This document shows, one piece after another, positions 1-13,200 of a stretch of 64,000 nt of DNA (position 1 is the stretch's first letter; every line of letters starts with the position of its first letter). The notes under the pieces are model-generated. The model was not told the origin of the DNA, made no database searches, and saw only the letters and a list, made by a program, of their open reading frames with translations. The DNA comes from Phalacrocorax aristotelis (lineage: Eukaryota > Chordata > Aves > Suliformes > Phalacrocoracidae): positions 68,612,233 to 68,676,232 of the forward strand of contig NC_134276.1 in assembly GCF_949628215.1 (NCBI RefSeq). Direction: 5' to 3'. Made by a program: the position numbers and the translations under genes.

Positions 1-1075
1 TCAGCTATTGCGTTATTTGGTAGATGACCTTGTTTCCCCGCCCCCCGCCTCTGTCCTTTTTCAAATGCTGTCCTCGTAAACTTGTTGAGGAGGTAACATT
101 CAATACTCACTCTAGGGCTGCCATAGATATGTTCATGGATTTTATCACGAAGTCCACTTTACTTTGGGTACTTCAGGATGTTTTAAAGAGGCCATTTATC
201 GCCTTTCTCCGGAAAAATCCGATCAGTGTTCATTAGAGTGCCAGAACAACATCAAAATGCTATGGACTTAATTTACATCTCATCTTTCAAAATGCAAAGC
301 CCATCATGGAGTGCACTTTGCCACTTCCCTTACTCATATTATTTTGTTTAAAAATTTTAAGTGCTTCTATATACACATACAGGACTTCCTCTTTATATTA
401 ATTTTAAAATAAAGTATAGGTCAGTTGCTAATGGGTACAAGAAGCTACAGGTTGTTATTGAGAAGTGACAAACAATACCTTAAAAGGTGTTTTGAAGGGG
501 ACAAACACTCAAGAGTATTTGAAACAGAGCCAGAACATTATTACACAGTCAAACTCTCGGGTTAATTTCTTGCAAAGGCTTAACTCGTTTTCTCTCCTTC
601 CCTTTATTTCTTAAACAGAAAGTATATTTCCTTGAGGAGGTTTTTGAAATTGATATATTAAAACTAATACTAGATCTGCAGCACTGCCTTGAGAGAAGCA
701 CTTCAATTATCTTTTTAAAACATCTGCCAAGAAAGTAATTAATTTATAGTAACCTCTATTTTAAGATCACTGTGACAGAAATCTTTACTCAAAACAGGAA
801 CATAGCAAATTTTTACAACTTACTGTCGTCTTTTCTAGAGTGTATCTGCTTCAGAAGAAATTATTTTTTACCTTAATTTATATTTTGTTCTGTTTTCCAA
901 AAAACAGAATAGTAACTTCCCAATGGAGCAAAATGGTTATATTGCTCACTCACTGGCATTATGCTGCTAAGTTTTGTTATTCCTCAAAGGTCTACATAAA
1001 AGAAAGCACAGAACTTCAGTCGCCTTTATTTCCACTTTCCCTTTTTTTTGCAACAATGTTTTGAACACCACTTAC
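1..1075 (-). other. GCC2 last intron (partial)
   Basis: AT-rich intronic sequence downstream of the GRIP exon. I searched the minus strand for the expected short C-terminal exon (Glu-rich start, Ser/Trp-rich end) and did not see it. It probably lies left of base 1. No repeat was recognised. Confidence 0.6.
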
Positions 1076-1277
1076 CTTGGGCAATTGCAACTAGCTTCCC
1101 CTTCTCTTCAGGGCTGAGCTGCAACATGGTGTCTATTACTGGGAGCAGCCTTTCTTTCTCGCTTCCTGATTTTAGGAATATGAACTGCAAGAGAACGTTC
1201 TTCAAGTATTCTAGATTAGCCACAGACTTTTCTCTCTCTTGATTTCTTTCCAATCTTCTTATTTCATTCTTAAGAAG
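1076..1277 (-). CDS. GCC2: GCC2 exon 22, GRIP domain
   Basis: 202 bp, residues 1604-1670. It encodes the GRIP domain: [20 protein letters not shown], then [24 protein letters not shown] domains dimerise and bind Arl1-GTP at the trans-Golgi, and the conserved Tyr is present. The exon ends in phase 1 at donor GTAAGT, so one more coding exon is required. None is visible in bases 1-1075. Confidence 0.97.
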
Positions 1278-4200
1278 CTGCAGATGAGGGAAAAAAACCA
1301 CACAATGCTGTTTGCTTCATATCATGAGCAATTGAACAAAGGTCTTTTGAAGAGCTAAAAAGCGAATTATGGAGCTTGCTTCAAAAAGAGTAATGTGTAA
1401 ATCCAGTGAAACTTGAATATTTGATAATGTTGTCCAGAATTAACTTTTTACTGATCAAAATAACCCTTTTTGATAGAATCTGTGCAGTAGATGTAACGAT
1501 ACATGGTACTAACTATTCAATTTCAGTGACAGAGTGTTGAACAGTTACATAAGCAATCTGGATCAAAGATTTAACGATATTATTCATTAAGAAACATTTT
1601 ATAAAAGAAAGCTTTGCATGTTTAGAGAATATGCTAACCTCAAAAATGTCTTCAGAAAACTCAGGGAAGTACAATCAAATCCAAACAAACTCTATTAGTA
1701 CACGCATCTCTAAACATACATCTTCTAGCTTAAACAGCTAAACGGGGTTATAGGGTGGGAAACCAGACAATGCTTCCCTTGGGATTTACTGCTTTTATCT
1801 AAATGAAAATAGTAAAGGCACTTCACTAAACTTTAAGGGTTTTTTTGTAGCAGCTTTTACTCCCCTCTCCCCAGCTAGAAACTGGGGGCGGAGGGAAACA
1901 ACCAAAAAATGTAGTCAGTTCTGGAAGCGCTAATTAGTCCTGTGGAATAAAAGCCCTTCCAAAATTAAGTTTTGCATCACCAAATTTTTATAGACTAGGA
2001 TTTTCTGAAACATATTTGGTGTTAAACATTTGGTCTAAGAAACAGACCATAGAACTCAGAGCTGTCCCCACATTTCCCGCATGTCTGCTAACCTTAATTT
2101 GTTCCATTAGGATTGCGTTGGTTGCTTCTGATTCACGAAGTAATTCACTCAAGTGATCAGCACTCTTTGCTGTAGTGTTTAGTTTCTGCATCAGTTCATC
2201 CTTGGTGAGTTCTGTTTGCCACTGAGATGGTTCTGCAATTAATTGGAAAAGAAAACTGAGAAAAGGAAAAAGCACTTGCATCTATTTTACACTAACTTAA
2301 CATTAGGACTCGATGAATGCAGTTTCTTTGAAACAAAACCCATGCAAAGTCATACTGCAAAATTAACAGGCATCATTGCTGCCGCTGCATGCTTGTTTTG
2401 GGATCTATTTTGTATATATAAGTATATTAGAAGGGGATTGATAAATCAGTTCTAAGTACATAAAGATACATGGTTTTAATTTACCCATTGTTCCCTACCC
2501 ATAGATGGACATTTTCGACAGTTCCCCACGAAGCGTTCAGTAGGCTTTTAAAACATTATTAGATGCTACCATCTATTTTTCTTCTTTTTTGGGGACTCAG
2601 AACATTGTTCTTCATACTGTCTTTCACTTCCCTAGAAAAAACTAGGAATAAATTCCTGTTCTAATAAGCCACATTAGGATGAACAGACATTTCACCCTTT
2701 CGTTAATGAGGGTTACATCAGCACTTAATTGTCTCTAGTAGAGACTAGTCCAGAATACAAAAAGTTCTGTAACTATTCACTGACTTGCTCCTCCAGTCTT
2801 CTCTCTTTAGAAAGCCACAAATGTGACATCTTTAAATCACAAACCGGTAGCCATGTTTTATTGTTAGTCCTTACTCAAGTGTAAAACTCCTACAGACATT
2901 CAGAATAGCATAAACTCGGTGGCATTTAAGTAGACTTGTGTCTTGCACCTAAAGACATGAAAACACAACGTTCTCAGATATTTTGAGGGCATAAACTTCT
3001 GCAACTTACGGAGGCAAGTGCTTCAGTCACATGTTCTACCTACCAGGTTTTGCTTCTGGGGAGTTCAGAAGTTCTTCCAGAGATGGTACATAGGTGCTGG
3101 CTGAAGAGACCGACTCTGTGTCCGTTGTTTCCATACCTTCTCCCTCTTCCCTAGCTACAGTGTGCACATCGAGAACAGGAAGGTCAGTGTTTCGCCGTTC
3201 TCTCACGTTCTTCGTTGCTGGATTTGAAACAGCTGGACCTGAAAGATATTTACTGATGTTTGTCATCAGAATGAAATCGGTAGGGTTACTTCATAGGTCT
3301 CAGATTGAGGAGCAGTACATAAAATAATCTTCAAAAAGCAGGGGCCAGAAAGGTGAAGAAAAGGGAGAAGGCCAGATACACACATAACATTTATAACAGA
3401 AAATACAGCCTTTCGTCTCCAAATGTCCATTCCAATCAAAGCCTGTTTCTAAATCCAAACTTGACTTGCAGTTTTTATTTCAGTGACTATGAAACCTTCA
3501 TGCAACTCTCCCTGAAGATGTGTTGTAGCTATAAGAGTGTCAAGTGTTTTTAATGCAAAACAGAATTAGCTTTTCTTTCAACTAGTCCTGTGGGAGGTGT
3601 AAATTACTCTGTTTTAATACTGTGTGCACTATCCCGCTGCTTCAGTAACGTATGGAAAGAGTAACTTTGTAAACTCTTACTGCTGCTTGGCAAACATCCA
3701 ACCACATCCTAATTAGTAAATTTACAGATCTAAAAATAGCACTTGAGCTTGAACACAGTAAAACTTAAATTAGAAAAGGGATCAAATAGCAAGTATACCA
3801 AACATCGTTAAAACAGGTTTCAATACACTTTTCTTTAGCTTTCCCCTCATACTGGAGGCAGAGGTCCAGTATGCACAAAATGTCTGAGACTAATAGGAAA
3901 AGCACTGAATATTTACAAAGTAATTTCCCTCCATCCGTTTGACAACACAGGTACTGCAGAAGAAGTAACAATGATGCAGATTCTAGAACAGATCAGAACA
4001 GTTCCAGTTGGAAGGGAGGTACAACCACCATCTAGCCCAACTGCCTGACCAAAGCATGTTTTAGATTCAGAGTCAGGTACACAAATTTGTATCTAATCCA
4101 AGAAAACCTGGTATTATGACTGAGAGTTACCTCTAGCACTTGGTTCACTCTTGAGTTGGAAGAGCTGAGCTTCTACTCTGGACAGTTGCTGCTGAAGCGT

Positions 4201-7200
4201 CTCTACTGTCTTCCTGTGCTCTTCTTGCAGGTTCCTGACTTGATCTCTGAAATTGTTCCGGAGAGCTTCGTTCTGGGCTGTCAGCTGACTCAAAGTCTGG
4301 GCATGCTCTGTTTTCATGACCATGTTCTCAGATTGTATTGTGCAGAGCCTGAAAACAGCGTACACAAAATGTAAGAAACAAACAGCAAAACACTATCATT
4401 TTTACATTTCAAATATATATTTCAATACATTTCAGTGGTTTTCCATTTTCATGTGTATTATTATCTCAGAATGACCATGCAACTTTTTTCCATTTAAAGT
4501 CCTCTTTTTACAGGGAAAATCTAAGACTGAGAAAGTCACACTCATTACCTATTATATGAATAGACTCTTGATTTCTATTTCAGAACACAAAATTCAGACA
4601 TCTTTGGAAAGTATTAGAGACTTTGGAAGTATTAGAGACTCTAATCTAATCTAATCTAATGGTCTAAACATTCTTAAATTGTAAAATTGCAACATGGCTG
4701 TTTATAGTGTCATATAGGGCATGTCACTTACCTTATACTCCACTTCCTTTACCATTTATTTACCAAACATTTATGCAGGACTTCTGAAAACATAAGCTTC
4801 TAAGAAGCTAACTTTAATTTTTTTAAGCTTCAACTTCCAGTGCAAAAGAAGGTAGAAGAGTGTAGCTGTTAGCAAGAAAAACGTCAGTAACACATCGATT
4901 GTACTCGGTTTGGAGGTACTCCAGCAGCAGGACAAAATTGTCCCAAACTATTAAACAAGTGCACGTACAGAAAGACTAGGCGTAGGACTTGCCTTTATAA
5001 GCGTACGAACTTATATATAGCCAGAGTAGCAAAGAGCTAGTCTGCGCACAAGGGGAACCTACTGTGATACGGGTTGTTTCCAGAAAAATGCAGAAGGACA
5101 TTGCTCTAGTGTTAGGTATTTATGTGATTTTTCAAGAAATTATAGAGATTTAACAGATTCCTTCCATTTTGTAAGAAATAGCACATTAAGATTGCCACAA
5201 TCAGACTTAAAAAACAGTACTTTCCGCAAGAAAGGCACTTGGTGGACACAGGACTGGATATTTTGTCAGTGAAATTGTTTGCTCTGTATTTACCTACGTG
5301 ATTTCTGTAATAGGAAACATCCATAAAATTTAGTTGAGCAGTCCAACCCAAACTTAGTGCTGAGCACTGAACTTAAAAGTAGTCAGTGTGCTTAAAGAAA
5401 ATATTAATTTTAAAATCTGATAGTTAACACGTAGAAAGCTTGCAGAAGTCTCACATTCCCTGATTAGTTACTGCTTCATTTTCATTGCTGAAACTTTGAC
5501 AGGCTGATGAAAAATAGCAAACAATCCTTCTGAAAATTCCTTTAACCTTCTCAACAGTTATGCCCTTTCTTTGGGGAGTGCAGTTATAGACCACTACACA
5601 GCCAGCCCTTACAGTTCACACGAAACAAAATATCTATGTCTATTTATCATACTTTTCACGGAGTTCTGCCTCTTTTGCAACAGTCTCTTGCAGCATCTTA
5701 TTGTGTCTTTCCAGCAGGGTGTCATGTTCAGACTGCAACGCCTGGAGTTCAGACGCATTCATCTGAGAATTATGCTGAGCATCCTGCAGCTTAACTTTAA
5801 GTTGATCTACCACCATTTCCAACTGTTCTCTGCATGAGGAAAGAAAGAAAAATAATTCTTTTTTAATGCATGTTTATTTCAGAACCTATATATCAACAAC
5901 ATTCTGTATAGCTGATCCAAATTGCTTATTTATTAATGAAATCAATACAGCACCATGACCAAAATAATCTTAGAATGTGACTGCAGCAGAAACCATTAGG
6001 AAAGTTCTGATCGTGCTTCAATATAGGTATAAATAGGCTTATCACATCCCATCTGAACTACTGGGAACACAATTATTGGGGTATAAAGTGTGACTGCTGC
6101 CACTTTCTACTTCAAGCTGGTTTGGAGGAACAAGACAGAAGAATAATAATATGTGAGATGCAGATGGGAGGAAAAATTTCTTCTTAACAGTGGTGGAGGG
6201 TTTTTTGTTTGTTTAGGAAATGCATATCAGTTCAGTGAGACTGAATACAGGAGACAAATGGTGGGAGGAGATTTTGAGCAAAGGACCAGAAAGCAACATC
6301 AATCTGTAAAAACAGATAAACTGTGTTGCTCAGAAAGAAATCAAAATCAGATATACCAGGAGGAAAAAGTCTTAAATCACACACATTCTCCTTTTATGCT
6401 TTGTGTATCTATATATGCAGACATCTCCATTATCTCATGAACCGTACACCTCATTAACCCCTAGAGTTGATACTTGTAAATAATTTCTTTGAAAACTATT
6501 TTTCATCTGTTTATTGCTTGATTACTTGTCCACTTTGTTTCCAGTGTGACCCTCTTTCACAAAAACCTAGCAATAACAGAACTTCTTGAAATTCTGCAAA
6601 AAGAAATTGGGACAAAGAAATGCAACTCTTGCAGTTTGCTTGCTTCAGAGAAAAGAAGGGGTAGATTTAAACAAAGCAAAACACAAAATCAAAAATCAAA
6701 AACCAAAAAACCAACACACACACCCCCACCCCCGCAAAAAAAAACCCCCACACCAAAACAACAAACCCAAACCAACCATAAAACCGAAGTCCTCTTACAG
6801 AGCACAGGTCTCCCTCTGGTGGATTTTCAGCAGCAACTGCACGTACTGTTTCAAGATCTGTGTCAAAAATTGCTTTCGACATCTCATGCATAAACGCCCA
6901 GTCTGTCACCAATAACTTACACTGTCAATACACTATCAATACACTATAGAAACTGATCTACTTTTGCAGTGGGTTCAGACATTTTCTGAAGTGAAACTGA
7001 ATTTACCTGGCTTATGACTATATTTGTATGATTTTCAGGGAACTTTTGACAGTGTAACTTTTTTTCCCCCCAGGTCTTTCCTCATATAACAGCTGATAAG
7101 TATTTCATAAATCTGCTGGAACTGATGCCTGAATTGGGAGCCAGAGCTTTACCTACACTAAACCATTCCTTCCTGAAAAAGCTCAGTGAGCTCAGCTGAA

Positions 7201-10200
7201 CTGTAACAATCCGCTCTTTTCTTCTTAGTTGGAAATGGCGCTTTGCTGCAATACTTTGTCAGAGAAAATTACATGCCCACACAGAAGAAATGACAAGTCT
7301 ACACAGAAGACGCTGGCTAATTTCAGCTCATGAGAATCTTTTTAACACCCTACTTCTCCCTCTGACTGTAATAACAGGTAACCTACACAAAAACCGATGT
7401 TAAAAAAAGACAAATCAAGGAATTAAAAGCTAACAGTACCACCGCGGTACAAACTGATGATCTTCTGTTTATAAAAATAAAGAGATTTGGGTTTGTTGTT
7501 GTTTGGGTTTGTTTTTGTTGTGGTTTTTTTTTTTTTTTTAACCAAAGTAATTGGGGAAGCAAACTGCCTCCCTTGGAAGCACACTGCCTCCCCTTCTGAT
7601 GTTTTCCTTATTCAAGCGAAGCATTAAATAGTGGAACTCACTTGTTGGTCAGAAATTTGCAGAGGCAAGCACAATAACTTGAGTACCACTATCCTTCTGT
7701 ATGCACATAAAAATTATAGTTTTACCTTTCTTGTTTGGCTCCCTCAGATTCTGTTTGAGAAGCAGATTTATTCTTTTGCTGTTTTAGAACATTGTGAACA
7801 CGGACTTTGTAGCTCTCGAATTCAGATGTAACAGATGCTTGTTCAGCCTATCACATAGAAAACAAACCCTTAAGAAGTTACGCTTTTGACTACTGCTCTC
7901 TTATTTCTCTAAAATGAAATGCACCTCACATTGAAAAAAAAAAATAAAGAACCACATGTTGCATTTTCTTCTAAGTGGATAATGAAAATCATATCTCTTG
8001 TAACAGATCATGTTTGTTTAGACTTCAATTGAATTATCATAAAATGTGAAACTTAAGAGGCACTGATTTGCAACATACCAGTATTAAAGAAAAGAAGGAA
8101 TACTTGCAAATTCAAAAATTACATTTAACAGATTCAGAACCAAGCAGTTCTATCAAACAGCTTTAAATGAAGGCAAAGGTGAAGGGAAAAAAAAAAAGGG
8201 ATAATTCTGTTTTCCTTTTATACTACCCAGGTGACAAAAATCTAATATGCCTTAAAGTTACACATAGTTTTGAGTTAAGTCAATCTTGTAATGGTATTAC
8301 ACAGCACAAGATATAATATTCTAGTTGACTGTAAGGGTGTTTGGTGTGTCTTCTCTTCTAAATTCAGCTGATACATGAATTCATGTGGACATACAGAAAA
8401 TTACTTCACAACATAGCTACATCCTTGGCTGTACACTACACAGCAAGAATTATTCCCATCCTTCAAGTACTCATGTTGTGTATTTTTCTAAGAAAACACA
8501 GATGCATGTTTTCATTCTTGGATCTCTAGGAGAAGCTCATGGATTCTTTAGTCATCCTTGAGACGACTGAGATGCTGTCATCTCCAAGAGGAAGATTTTG
8601 GGAAGTTTCTCTTCAGCTGAACTGGTGACTTGAAATTCCAAAGTGTTGACCCTGACCAGCCACTGCTCCAGCTTTTCTGGAGTCTGTAAGATTTGCGGGC
8701 ATTTCTTTAAATGAATCCTTCTGTTTTCTTCCAGGCAAACTATGTGAGCTAGAATATTCCTAAGTCCTCAGGTACACAGCCTTAAAAGTCAGCATGACTT
8801 CTGCCTTCTAACCTACTATCCTTTGGACAGAATCTTCCTTTGTTAATAACCTTGTAATAATATCTATTTTTTTAGATGCAGGGCACCTAAAGAGGAAGGC
8901 TAACCTTCCAACAGCTTCAAGCCACGGCATCATGGAAGATGTACAGTCTGACTGGTTTCACAACATCAAGGAGCAAGCCGCCATGGGCAGGTGTTGTAAG
9001 TCCCTAGTTATGAAGAAGGCATTTGTAAAACCATGATCCATATCTACCAGTACAACTCAGGCAAGCCTCCTGTAGCAGCAACAAAAAAGTTTATCCATTT
9101 CAGTTCACCTTTTTCAAATGTAGAAATTTTTAAAGAGGCTGCATTCAACTGTTACTTATCTGCAGGATGCATACCTATCATACAAAAGGGTCTAGGGTGT
9201 GGGTGCATTCATGTCCATAAAGATCGCCTTAACATAACAGTCCTACTATATTCTGGATCTGTCTGTCTCCAGTGCAAACACTAGATTTCAGGAACATCTA
9301 ACATAGTGTCATATGGACAAAAAACCCCAGAAATAATAAAAACCTCAGCAATAGTTTCAGTTTCACATGTAGCTCAGCTGCCAATTAAGAAGCTGCTCAC
9401 ATAGCAGCATATCAAAAAGGTGCTTGCAAATATATTTTTCACAGTTTTGGTTTCTTTTTGAAGTGGTATCTACACTAACTGTTTTTACATGGAGCAAATT
9501 ATATTCCTTTTCTGTTTGTTCTTCCCCCCTTTTCTTTAAAGGCTTCCCCCCCCGCCCAACGTACACTTGCTAATCATCCTAAATGAACTCTGACTCCCCA
9601 CTATCATCATGGGTCTTCCCTACTGGAAGTAGAAGGGTGCAGTCCAGACGTTCCACCACAAGTGATACACGACACCAGAACAGAGTCTGGCTTCTCCTCT
9701 ATACCACCACTCAAACACATTAAGCACCAGGATAATTCCCAATTCCAGACAGACAAAAAGACAAGAGTGAAAGATCTGCAAAATGGTTTTAGAGAAGCAG
9801 ACAGAGCATGAGTAAATCTCTGTTCTGAAGTCTCTGAAATTACTTCTTGCACTACAGTACCTGGGCTGCTCTGCACTCTTCTTGCAAGGTTGCAATTTTT
9901 TGCTGGTAAGCATTCAAGGTACGCTGGTGTTGCTCTGAAGAAGTTCGCAGGTGTTCCTGAACTTTATGCTTTTCTGATGTTAATACAGCCACTTGAATCT
10001 GAAAAAGTGAGTTGAAAATTTCAGTATGACAAGATTTTTTACTTCCTTCTCCAAGGGGATGTGCCACCGAGCACATAGTATTCTGCTACCGTAACTTCTG
10101 CACAGAACTGGTGAATATGAAATTAAAATGCAATTAAAATAGAATAAAAAGTAGATGTGGGGATGTTGTTTAAAGAGAGAACTGAAGGTAAAATTACAGT

Positions 10201-13200
10201 GGTGGGGTGGCAGCATTTAAGAAAGCTAACCCCTCTCTCTTCCCTTCCCTGCTACCTTTCATTACATCCAATCCCTATTCTGCACAACTAACAAAATTTA
10301 TACAAGTAGACAACACTTAAGATTTTGGCTGATGATGTTGCGTTCTTTTGTTTTTAAGCTGAGCAACTTCCATTTTTAAACGAATTCTTTTAAAACATAT
10401 CCCAGTTACAAACTTCGAACTACGCAGTCCTCTCTTTTGGTGGAAAGGGAAAGGAAAGAGGAACAAGAAAGGGTAAATCTGTTTAAAGAACACCACAGGG
10501 GAAATATATGGGGAAAACAACAAACAGACAAAACTCATTTAAGAAGAGGGACCAGTAACCTAGTAATAAAAACAACTTTTTCATTCTTCAGCCTATATTC
10601 CATCTGCCCAGTATGAATTGCACCCTTGTTACTTAAATAAGAAACCTCTAATAAAGAAGTGAAGTTTCTTGCCTTATACGCTTCCACTTGTTGTTGACTG
10701 GCTTCCAGTTCCCCTTTTAATGATGCCTGCAACATTAGATGGTCATTTTCCTGCATGATAAAATTATCTGGTTATTAATAAACGCCAAACCTCTGCAACT
10801 TAATAATTCAGCTACCAGCCCATTTTTTAAAAATTAGTTTAAAAATCGAATACACAGTCATTAACATCTGGACTTACAGCCTGTTTTGAATCAGCCAGTT
10901 CTTTTTTGGTTTTCACCAGGAGTTGTTTTATCTTGGCATTTCTTTCCTCATCCTGTTGCATAGTTGACTGAAGTGACTCTAATGCAGAAAATAGCAGTTA
11001 CATGCAAACGAAACTTCCCTTCCTATATTTCCTTAAAAATATTGGAAAATATTTAAGCAAATTCTGCAGCTCTTATGAAATCTGTCAAACAAGTAGCTTG
11101 CAGTAAGTTTAGTATCCTATTTCCAAGTATCACAAAGATCTTCAAATAAATGAAATTCTTTTAAGACTTACATGTAAGGATAGGACGAAATGAAATTTTT
11201 AACCACGTGCTACCTAGTAAAGTTTTTTCAGTGTCGTATGTCAGAATGAAAACCCCCGTCAGTCAGCCACTTTCAGAACCTAGGATCAACTTAATTGTGC
11301 AAGAAACACAGTTTCAGGCAGGCAATTTGGCTTTTATTTGCTGAATACAAGATCAAGTGACTGATAACCTAGTAAAGTTTCCCTTAAAAAGAAGTAATTT
11401 TGACTACGTAACTGTTTAACTTTCCCTGCAAACTGTACTCTCACTGATTGACTCAAGTTGTTTGTGAATTGTATTTTTTACCATTACTAACTATACCATA
11501 AAAGCTCTTGCTGTTTATAGTTTACTCACTTATTTCTTCCTGGAGGGTCTCTTGCTTCTGTTTCTGGATACCTGTCTCCTGCTCGAGATCTTCTATTCTG
11601 CTATCTTTATCAGTAATCTTCTGATTAAGTTCTTTTACTAGCCTTTCATAATCAGCTATTTCCATATCCATCAGTGTACTCTTTTGAGCATCCTGCAAGT
11701 TACACACAATGAAGTTACAGCTTACAATCTGCCTTGGCTGCTAAGAATTTTTTTTTTTTAAAGTTATATTGCCCATCTAACAAAACCTTTATTACTATCC
11801 ATATCCACAAGCAACACCCATTCAGCAGGACTCCATATCCTCAGTAAATAATCTGTTTTCAAACAAGAACCAGAAGCTTTGAAAAACCCGTTGCTAGTTT
11901 AAATGCTTTCACCAGTCGGTATTTTGCAGATATTAGTTTCTATCATCTTCAGTCCTAACAACAAGGGCAGCTTCTGAATAGTGCACCATACAAGTACCCC
12001 GTACATCTGAATTCTTCTACTATTTCTACTCACGACAGGCCACATCACCCAAACTAAAACAAACAAACAAACAAAACCCCCAAACCCAAAAGCACAAATC
12101 AGCTCTCCAAACAGAAAACTAGGGGTAAAAACTCTCGTGTTTTCCCTTTTGCAAACCTTGGGTCTTAAAATCCTCAGAACATAAAGGGAGGCATTCAACA
12201 CAGCAAGGTGGGCCAAAATCTTTGGTAGTCCATTAAGTACTAACATGAACAGCAACTCTACCTTTCTGGCCAGCTCTAGTTCTTGCATAGTTTTCTGCAG
12301 ATGTTTCTTTTCCTTCTGAAGTTGCATCTGAAGCTCCTCCATTTCTCGGAGAGCACTACTATGTTCCTGAAATTTAAACACTTCTCAATTATGCAGTCCA
12401 ATTTCAAATTAGATGTCAGCATCTTATTTACACTTACACACACACACACTTAGGTTGTACAAAGGCCAGATAAGAAAAGCCCAGAAGGTTATGAAGTGTT
12501 TTTCACATTCTATAACAATCCCCAATCTGCTTTAAGTGACAGTCTCACAAAGTTCTTTCAATAACAAGAAGATAAAGTATGGAACTTGTTCTATAAAAAC
12601 ACAGTTTACAAAGGTCTAACAGAAGTTACACCCAGTGAAAGTAATGCTTCAGGCCATTTGCCATATCTACAGAGTACTACCTTTGTTTTCTGTTCTTTTA
12701 GAAGCTTTTCAGCTTCTAGTTCTTTGTCGGCCTTTGCCTTGGCTTTTTGTATCTCCAGTATCTGAGCTTCCAGCAGCTTAGCATTACATTGCAGTGTTTC
12801 AACACGAGCCAGGAGGTCTTCATTAGCAGACTGTAACTGATCATGCTGAAATGATCATAGTGGAAAGATAAAAACATAAGCTGAATTTGTGTGTGACCCT
12901 GACAGAGAAGATGTTGTTTATATTTAAAAAAATAAACCAAACCAAAACACTGATTTCTATTCAACTCCCTTACAAACACCACTCCTACAGATGAGTCTTG
13001 TCCCTCTTCATTGTTTTAAACCAGAAGAAGAAACAGCCTAAATTAAAGTCACCAGTACAATTCAATTATTTTGTTTAGAGTTCATTTGCCCAGCCTTCTG
13101 TAAAACGGCTAGAATTACAAGAAATCTGAAAAAAAGTATGCCTTCTGCAAGAATCACCTTCCTCCCACATGACTATTCAATGTACAAGTACTTATTTCTC

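Noticed and set aside
6546-6915. Lys/Pro/Gln/Thr-rich frames of 115 and 109 codons
   Set aside because: They translate the A/C low-complexity tract inside GCC2 intron 17.
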